A stretch of DNA of 64,000 bases from Homalodisca vitripennis (lineage: Eukaryota; Arthropoda; Insecta; Hemiptera; Cicadellidae), in the NCBI RefSeq assembly GCF_021130785.1, contig NC_060207.1, forward strand, positions 6,647,001 to 6,711,000. Direction: 5' to 3'. How positions within the stretch are numbered: the first letter of the stretch is position 1; the number at the start of each line of letters is the position of its first letter. This document shows, piece after piece, positions 57,165-64,000 of this stretch. The notes under the pieces were generated by a model. The model was not told where the DNA came from. It was given only the letters and a program-made list of their open reading frames with translations, and did not search any database. The translations under genes and the position numbers were made by a program.

Positions 57165-60145
57165 TGTTTGTGATATGGGCTTGTTCGCATGAATAATGGC
57201 TCTATTTATTTAAATATTGCTTCTTCTCTAATCATGTTACGTTCTGCATATTTGCCACCAGCTTCATTAGCATCTACATATAATGATTTTGGTTTAGCTG
57301 TCGAAGAAATTGTTACCACTGGACCACGGTTTGACAAAATAAATTATCACGGGTGACTTTAATCAACCTAGTGTAAATTGGACAGACTGTTTAAGTTCAG
57401 CCCCCACCACATCTTCTCAACACCTGGTTGACCTGGCCTGTTTCTTTAACCTTAAGCAACATAACACCGTGCTCAATAAGAGAGGAGTCATCCTGGACCT
57501 GATTTTTTCATCTGACCTCCATACTATTGTGGAACCAGCAGTGGATATCCTAATTGACCTTGAGGATGATCACCCCGCCCTAATCTGGGATAGGGCGGGT
57601 CTTGAACTCAACTCCGCCCCCTTCACGAGTCACTTTCATCCCAGACCTAAAACGCTGTGATCTCATTGCAGTATTCAACTGGCTATCAAACCAATCCTAC
57701 CCTGTAGTAACTTCAAACAACGTAGAACACTGTTTCTCTACCTTCTGCGCTGACCTTAGCTCTATAGTGAGAGAAAATTGCCCTTTGAAAAAAATTGGTG
57801 CCTCTGTTTTCCCGTCATGGTATTCTTCTGAGTTAAAGGACTTCATCATCCGTAAAAAAACTGTTCACAAGCTCTACAAGTCAACCCATAAGTATGAACA
57901 TCTGTTAAACTTCAAGCAGCTCAGGTACCATTGCAGACTGTTGGTCTCTCACTGTCGTCAACGTTTTATGAACCGCATTAACCAGTCAGTTTATAAGCAA
58001 CCCTAAGCTCCTCTGGGGCTTTGTAAACCAACTGAGAAATGTATCATCTTTCCCCACCAAGATTACCTTCGAAGGTAGGACGGCTGAAGACTCCGATTCT
58101 ATCTCTAACCTATTTGCTGACTACTTCTCCACAATCTTCAAGGAACCAGCAAGTGAGCCCACAACTTACAACTACACCAAGTCAAAGAACATATCAATCT
58201 GGCAAACATCTGCTGTGACCGTCGAGAGGAAACTAAAAAATCTCAACCCTGACAAAGGAGCTGGTCCTGACAACATCCCTCCTTCTGTACTGAAGTTCTG
58301 CAGCTCAATTCTCGCTCCTCATATCTCCATCTTTTGGAATTGCTTCTTCTCTTCTGGCATATTTCCCTCCTGCTTAAAGCCCTGTTTTATTGCACCTATA
58401 TTTAAATCCGGTGACCGCACAGAAGCCAAGAACTATAGGCCCATAGTTATCCTCTCTTCTCTCTCAAAAGTATTTGAATCTCTCATAATGGATGGCCTGA
58501 AGTTTGAGCTGAAACACACAATTATTCCTGAACAACACGGTTTTATGAGTGGTAAATCTACAACCACTAATCTTGCCTTATTCCACCACTACATAACATC
58601 TGCATTCTCAAACGGAAATCAGGTTGACTGCATATTCTTAGACTTCTCTAAGGCATTTGACAGAGTGAGCCACAAGCACCTTATGGCTAAACTTGATGCC
58701 ATGGGATTCTCAAACTCTCTTTTGACGTTCCTTCATTCCTATCTCAGAGATCGTACACTCAAGGTTAGATGTGGAGGCGCTATTTCTCGGTTATTAAGTG
58801 CTTTATCAGGGGTTCCCCAGGGATCTCTCCTCGGGCCTCATCTGTTTAACCTCTTTATAAATGATATCGACCACTGCCTTGGAGTTGAGCTGCTACTATT
58901 TGCTGATGATGCAAAGATTTTCATAGAAATAAACTCTTTTACTGATCACCAACTGCTTCAATCAGCACTTTTCCATATCGAAAAATGGTGCCTTATGAAC
59001 GCTATGGACCTTAATATATCTAAATGCGCTGTGATGACCTTTTCAAGATATTTTACACCCTGTCTCTTCAACTATTCTCTTTACAACACCGTTCTTCATC
59101 GAGTAGATAAAATAAAGGACCTTGGCGTCATCACAACACCAACTCTTCACCCTGCTGAGCACATCCAATACATCTGTAATAGAGCAAACTCAACTCTTGT
59201 ATTTATCTTCCGCTCTACTCGTAATCTTTCAGTAGACGCCCTGCTGATCCTCTACAAAGCACTTGTTCGTCCTCTCCTGGAATACAACTCTTCCATCTGG
59301 TCACCTTTCCAAGAAGGACTCAAAACACAACTTGAAAGAGTTCAGCATCGTCTTGTCAGAACAGCTGGGTTCAGAGATGGCCACCACTACATGAATGTTC
59401 CAATTGCTGGTTATCAACTACAGCATGGCCTTGCTCCTCTTGAGGCTCGTAGAAAGATACATGATCTTATCTTTCTCCACAAGATCATCATCGGAAGTAT
59501 TGATTGCCCGCAACTACTCAACAAAATCTACTTCCATGTTCCTGGGCATACGAGACTGCGAGACACCTTTGCAAGACTATACTATTCAACGAACTACCAA
59601 CAACAGAGTACGATACCTCGACTTCTACGCAGCGGAAATGAGATGGGACATCTTGTTGACTTCTTCGCCATCAGCCCTGCTAGATTTCGAGAAGAAATCA
59701 TCAAATTAGTATATGGCACTCTATAATTCTGTTTCAACTATACCTTTTTTCTGTTTTTACTCGCCTTTTTTTAGTAGTACTTTGTTATATATTATAGTCT
59801 TTGCATTTAAATTATTCGATATTGTTGTTGTATTTTATAGTTTATTGATTATTTCATGTACCTGTTCTTGTTGATCTTGTTTAATCAACCCTGTTTTGCT
59901 TGACTCTCTGTGCATCTTAAATCTCCAAACTTTTCTTGTTATATTGTCAAATGGTTACCTGTTGTTGTTATTGAATTATTGTTATCTATTGATTTATTCG
60001 TTATCAAGTTATTGTTATCCAATTGTATCAGTTGTTGTATTCGCTTGTTGCACTCTTATTCTATATTGTTATGTTATTTTACTATGTAATGGTATTGTAA
60101 AAGTGGCGATTGCCGTGGAAATAAATAAATAAAATAAAATAAAAA
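57165..60145 (+). mobile_element. 5'-truncated LINE (Jockey/CR1-type)
   Basis: Covers a partial endonuclease, the reverse transcriptase, a T-rich 3' UTR (59727-60118) and a terminal AAATA-type repeat (about 60119-60145). ORF1 and the N-terminal part of the endonuclease are absent. No target duplication was identified. Confidence 0.9.
57177..59726 (+). pseudogene. LINE ORF2: partial endonuclease plus reverse transcriptase
   Basis: The endonuclease fragment shows LRSAYLPPASLASTYNDF, ITGDFNQPSVNWTD, VILDLIFSSD and DDHPALIW (the usual SDH position reads DDH). The linker contains WYSSELKDFIIRKKTVHKLY and LLWGFVNQLRN. The reverse transcriptase frame 58215-59726 is uninterrupted: GAGPDNIPPSVLKFC, NYRPIVILSSLSKVFESLI, HGFMSGKSTTTNLA, IFLDFSKAFDRVSHKHLM, SGVPQGSLLGPHLFNLFIND and the catalytic FADD at 58899-58910. 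It ends at TAA 59724-59726 and has no RNase H. Frameshifts lie near 57345, 57600-57635 and 57990. The ATG at 58215 is internal to the protein, not a true start. The intact RT implies a fairly recent copy. Confidence 0.92.
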
Positions 60146-60729
60146 TATCAAAATAATTTTACACAGAATTGAAGAATGCAGAATTGAAATATATTAAAAT
60201 AAAAATGAATAATAAATATTCTATAGTTTTATGACAAATCACTATATCTTGGTCTTTAAAACTTGATTTCCAAACCAGCAGATATCGTTTTCATGTAACA
60301 TTTTAATGATTATTTTTATGTGTTTTATCATTTTAATGAGTATGAAAATGTCTATTGTATGGCTATTGAAATGTAATACAATGTGTTCGGATTTTAATAC
60401 AGTTATTGAAATCCCTACAAATTACAACTATAAGGGAATAATTTCGTTTTTTAATCAATAAAAATGATTATTTTCATTATAAATAAATAAGGTGTATATT
60501 AAGTATTTGTAGCGTTTTTAAAGCTACGTTGATTTATTTTTCTAATTAAAACCTAAATAAAAATTTAGGGATCGAAATATTGGGATTTAATTTTAGATTA
60601 GATTGTGAAAAGTCAGGGTAAAACTGAACATGTAATCCTTTTGCAAGTTAGTACTAGTAGTTTTAAATTGTTAGGAAGTCAGGTTGACTGCCTTGAATTG
60701 ATTAGAACTTGTCTTGTTGCGAGTATTGT
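60146..60729. other. AT-rich, no gene
   Basis: Nothing supported. Confidence 0.5.
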
Positions 60730-61085
60730 TCTCCTTGTTTGATACAGCTGGACCAATGAGAGAACACCGCGGACTAACAACCTAACCTTGTCCTGAAAGG
60801 TTGGTTGGAAAGGGAAGTATTTAAGCGCCCGCTCATAATTTTCGCCCTTCTTTTGGTTATTTTCGTGTATTAAGTTAATTACAGTGCGCCGTGTTTCTTA
60901 AAAATTTTTTCCGCGAGGGATTTTGAGGAAATATTAAATTCATAGAAACTACAGGAGCAATCTGAATAACTTATTCTCGAAGAACAATAGAGCATAATAG
61001 AATCATACAAGTTACATTTGGTTCATGCTTGCAAGAAAAGTGAATTAAAATTGAACTTTGTTAATAACTTTAATTGAGATTTGGT
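60730..61085 (+). promoter_or_regulatory. Candidate promoter, leader and splice donor (or LTR-like)
   Basis: GGACCAATGAGAG near 60750 has a CCAAT box. AACCTAACCTT and AAGGTTGGTT flanking TGTCCTGA form an inverted repeat (about 60779-60808). TATTTAAGCG at 60817 could be a TATA box, and TTACAGTGCG near 60878 a start region about 60 bp further on. GGTAAGTAG with GT at 61084 is a near-perfect splice donor. The segment is GC-richer than the flanks. It could be a host promoter with a non-coding first exon, or a solo-LTR-like regulatory region. No open frame of note follows except a 72-residue one at 61945-62163, without a recognised family. Confidence 0.35.
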
Positions 61086-61635
61086 AAGTAGTAATTTATT
61101 AATATTTAAGTGGAACTGTTTTATTGTGAATTATTAATTGGAAATTAATTGAACATTAATAATTGTTTTAGAGAGTTGTAATTTGAATTGTAGAGACTTG
61201 AAAGTTAAGGTTCAACTAGTGTAAAGAGAATTTTAAATTTTTATTTTTGAATTGTGAGTGAACTTAGAAGTGAAATTTTTTTGTTTTAGTTATTTCCAAG
61301 TGGTATTTGATTTTTATTGTAAAACTTTATTATTTTATTTTAGAAGAGAGCTCTGATTTTTAGTTTGATATATTTGATTAATATTTTTATTTCTTGCCAA
61401 AGGAATTTTTAAATTTACTAAAAGGTTTGTCAATTCTTTGTGGAAAATAGAGTGATAAAAATTCTGAAACGTTGAACTTATTAATTTGCCAGTTTTAATA
61501 AATCCATAATTTTTAATTAGAACTGTGATTTTTATTTTAGACAAACCAGATAATATTTAATAGTTAACAAATTTAGTAATAAATTGTATTGAATATTCAC
61601 TAGGAGCTTACTAATCAAAAAATATTTTTTATCGT
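61086..61635. other. Very AT-rich, no gene
   Basis: If the splice donor at 61084 is real this would be intron. Nothing else was seen. Confidence 0.4.
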
Positions 61636-61735
61636 CTTGGATGTCTCATTGATAATTTAAATATTAATACTCTGGAACATTAATATCAACAATCCAAGTC
61701 GTTATAGTATTGGAATGTAAATTATCAATGCATCA
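61636..61735. repeat. Imperfect inverted repeat (hairpin)
   Basis: CATTGATAATTTAAATATT near 61647 pairs with AATGTAAATTATCAATG near 61714. A nested pairing joins CTTGGAT (61636) with ATCCAAG (61692), and ATTAAT words pair around the centre. It may be a small MITE or chance in AT-rich DNA. Confidence 0.5.
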
Positions 61736-62478
61736 TTATTTGTTTTTATTTTTCTCAAGTCTAAAACATAAATATGTCGTTATGTTAAGTGCGAAAGACC
61801 AACTTATAAAAAACGAATACATTGCATGAATTATACATCATTAATTATAATGGTTTACATTAAAAAAATAAATTCTTCACGCCTTCCCTCCATGTTGTGA
61901 AGTATTTTTTGGGCACAATAACTACTTAGTTCACAAACCTAAATGTGGAATTCGTGAGCAACTCAAAGATTTCAAATAATAATCACCGAGTGACCACGAA
62001 TTTTAAAGGTCCTGATGAAAAAACTATTAATCACACAAGTGACCTTTTGGAGCAGCTAAAAATTTTAAATTTTAATCACCATTCAGTAATTTCGTACTTT
62101 AAAGTTATTAAAACAGGAAAAATCAATCAAGGCATGTGTTTAAATGTGATAAATATTAAATAACAAATTTTAAAAGAATTAATTTGAATTCCTAACTCAA
62201 GAGAAGTACATACAAGTTGTGCACTTTGTCCAGTGGGATCGGTTGATTGTTGTCTTCAATACCATCAGTATCTTGTCATATTGACACTGAGTGGTGCTTA
62301 ACATTTAAATCTGAAGAACATAATTTAATATATCTTACTTTATTAAGGAGAGCCAGTTTCTTTGTTTGACACATATTCTGCCAGTCATCATTAGTCACTG
62401 GTATTTTACGAGTTTTACGTCAAACAGAATAAGGAAGAGATGCTTTAACAGGTAAATAGTACTGATAAAAGGTGACAT
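61736..62478. other. Unassigned; one small open frame
   Basis: The 61945-62163 (+) open frame (72 residues, beginning MEFVSNSKISNNNH) is hydrophilic with no recognisable domain. It could be chance. No other feature. Confidence 0.35.
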
Positions 62479-62566
62479 GGTCACAGAAACGATTCGAACC
62501 TGCACCTCTAACACAAATTTAAAGTCCAAAGTCTTACACCGTGTGGACATAGACACATCCTGCAAT
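62479..62566 (-). tRNA. tRNA-Leu-like pseudogene (or tRNA-derived SINE)
   Basis: The minus strand reads TGTCCACACGGTGTAAGAC (decayed A box of tRNA-Leu type), then TTTGGACTTTAAATTTG (anticodon arm, with TAA placed as the anticodon), then a long variable-arm stretch, GTGTTAGAGGTGC, and an exact B box GGTTCGAATC. The arm order fits tRNA-Leu (UAA). The acceptor ends do not pair and the T stem is broken, so it should not give a working tRNA. Confidence 0.6.
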
Positions 62567-63559
62567 AGTTTTATAATGAAATATTAAAAATATTACAAGA
62601 TGTAAATTAATTATTCAATTAATCGGGGACCACTGGGTATGGAGAGTGAAAGATTATTACTTACATAGTATGAAAACCCATGATTTTAGTTAATGTATTA
62701 GTATGAGTGTTTCATCATGAAATACCTATCCTGAAGTAAAAGACATGTTACATGTATCATTAAATAAAGTTCATGCACACTCTGGCATGTTAATATAGGC
62801 TTTTCTATTTCTGTTCATTAGTCACTCTACTCACTACCTTCGATCTGAGGATAAAAAGCATGTCAGTTCACATTGATATTGTTATTGAAAACTGGCATTT
62901 AGCTCTCCATGCTTTCCTTGGCCCTATATCTATTTTTTCGGGTGAATTAATTTGTCTTCAATTGCATCCAATAATTTAAACTTAATTAAAATAACGCAAT
63001 TATATTAATATAATTTCATTATTATATAATTATGGTGCATATATATAATTTTGAAATGAAAAATAAATCTGGGCTTATGCAGTATCATACTTCTAAATTG
63101 CTATTACAACGTCTAACCTATAATTAAATAGACAAAAATAGTTTCTAATCCACGAGACATAATGTTCACATGTTTGAGTTGATATTACAGTTATCAATCA
63201 CCAAACGGTGTTGATAACTTAATCGTTTTTGTCAAATTTCTTTAGTTATTTACAACTTAAAACCACCGGAACGGATGGCTGTGTTGAATTTCAAATAAGC
63301 CAAGTTGACAATATTCATACGGCACTTGAAAGTAAAATATATGTAAGGTTAAGAATTCTTTGTTAGTGCTTTATTATAAATTGGAATACTTATCATTTTT
63401 ATTGTGAATTTTATTGCAATTATCGGGTAATTTCACTGTTAGTTTACTATTATTTAGGTCAAAATATGTTAGGAGGGTTACGGTTAACGTGAAGGAGGGT
63501 TGCAGTGATATCCTTGATAATGCCATTAATCAAATTAATACATTTAACTAACATATTGG
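62567..63559. other. AT-rich gap, no gene
   Basis: Nothing supported. Confidence 0.5.
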
Positions 63560-63830
63560 TTTAATACATATAGGATATAGCCTAAAACAAGAAAATATTG
63601 TTACACTTAATTTGGTTTTTATTAAATCCTCTTGAAACCCTTGTTTTTGTTCTTTAAGGATGCAGTAGTCTAGGCACGTATAATTAATATGACACGTCTG
63701 AATTGTCTACATGTTCCAAAGTTTGTTGGAGGGGCCCACAACGTCCCTTATCTATTGATTCAGCTCATTGAACTGCCTGTTCCTTCTTGTTACTTGTGAA
63801 TATTATAATCTATTCGGAATATGACAGTTA
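63560..63830 (-). repeat. Dispersed repeat, partner of 49960-50220
   Basis: The reverse complement contains GGCAGTTCAATGAGCT, AGATAAGGGA, GCCCCTCCAACAAACTTTGG and ATCCTTAAAG in the same order as the copy near 50 kb. Alignable length is about 200-260 bp. With the partner it forms an inverted pair 13.6 kb apart. Confidence 0.85.
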
Positions 63831-64000
63831 CAGGAGACCAAAGATGTAACTTTCCATATTGGGTTATTCCATAATTATTATGTAGTGTTACAATAGATAT
63901 TCCATATTAATTATTCTATAATTGAGACTAAACTTTTTGCACCTGATGAGAAAATGAGAGTGCTAATTTCCCTGTATTACACTTACTTACTGCCGTGGTT
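63831..64000. other. Window end, no feature
   Basis: AT-rich sequence with nothing recognisable. Confidence 0.5.

Overview
This is a gene-poor, strongly AT-rich window of a eukaryotic nuclear genome, most likely an insect. The evidence is the mix of repeats: an animal-type mariner with a TA target duplication, three non-LTR retrotransposons of Jockey/CR1 and R1/LOA type, a Mutator-like transposase of the kind common in arthropods, a degenerate Ty3/Gypsy-like integrase, and tRNA- and 5S-rRNA-derived short repeats. I see no host protein-coding gene I can support. There is no operon or bacterial structure, and almost all long open frames belong to transposable elements or their remains. Species was not determined; a hemipteran is a guess only.

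Layout. 1-2.9 kb: AT-rich, no gene. 2.92-7.22 kb: a 35-copy satellite with a 122-bp unit that contains three palindromes and a TATA-box-like motif. 7.2-13.4 kb: AT-rich sequence with a tRNA-like SINE remnant, an AT microsatellite, a 186-bp hairpin repeat, several copies of one dispersed family, a 5S-rRNA-derived remnant and a retroelement tail. 14.1-14.8 kb: decayed ORF1 of a non-LTR retrotransposon. 15.6-20.6 kb: dispersed repeats, GC-richer patches, a diverged 180-bp tandem repeat and a strictly periodic C15A minisatellite. 21.6 kb: a transposase-tail-like fragment. 22.5-23.45 kb: an internally deleted mariner with both ends. 23.6-25.5 kb: dispersed repeat fragments.

28.28-31.15 kb: 5'-truncated LINE (endonuclease end plus reverse transcriptase, one main frameshift). 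31.5-33.3 kb: minus-strand Mutator-like DDE transposase pseudogene lying back to back with that LINE. 37.1-40.2 kb: 5'-truncated R1/LOA-type LINE with reverse transcriptase and RNase H. 40.2-53.9 kb: long AT-rich gap with a few dispersed repeats. 53.9-54.4 kb: Ty3/Gypsy-like integrase remnant with one catalytic aspartate lost. 55.5-56.06 kb: inverted-repeat element enclosing a tRNA-like gene. 57.2-60.15 kb: third LINE, with an intact reverse transcriptase frame. 60.7-61.1 kb: CCAAT/TATA-like promoter candidate followed by a consensus splice donor. 62.5 kb: tRNA-Leu-like pseudogene. 63.55-63.83 kb: repeat matching 49.96-50.22 kb in opposite orientation.

Nothing here forms a working pathway. 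The window records successive insertions, and none of the mobile elements looks autonomous. The structures most worth following up are the 122-bp satellite and its block duplication, the C15A array, the inverted-repeat element with a tRNA-like core, and the possible terminal repeats bracketing the LINE/Mutator pair.
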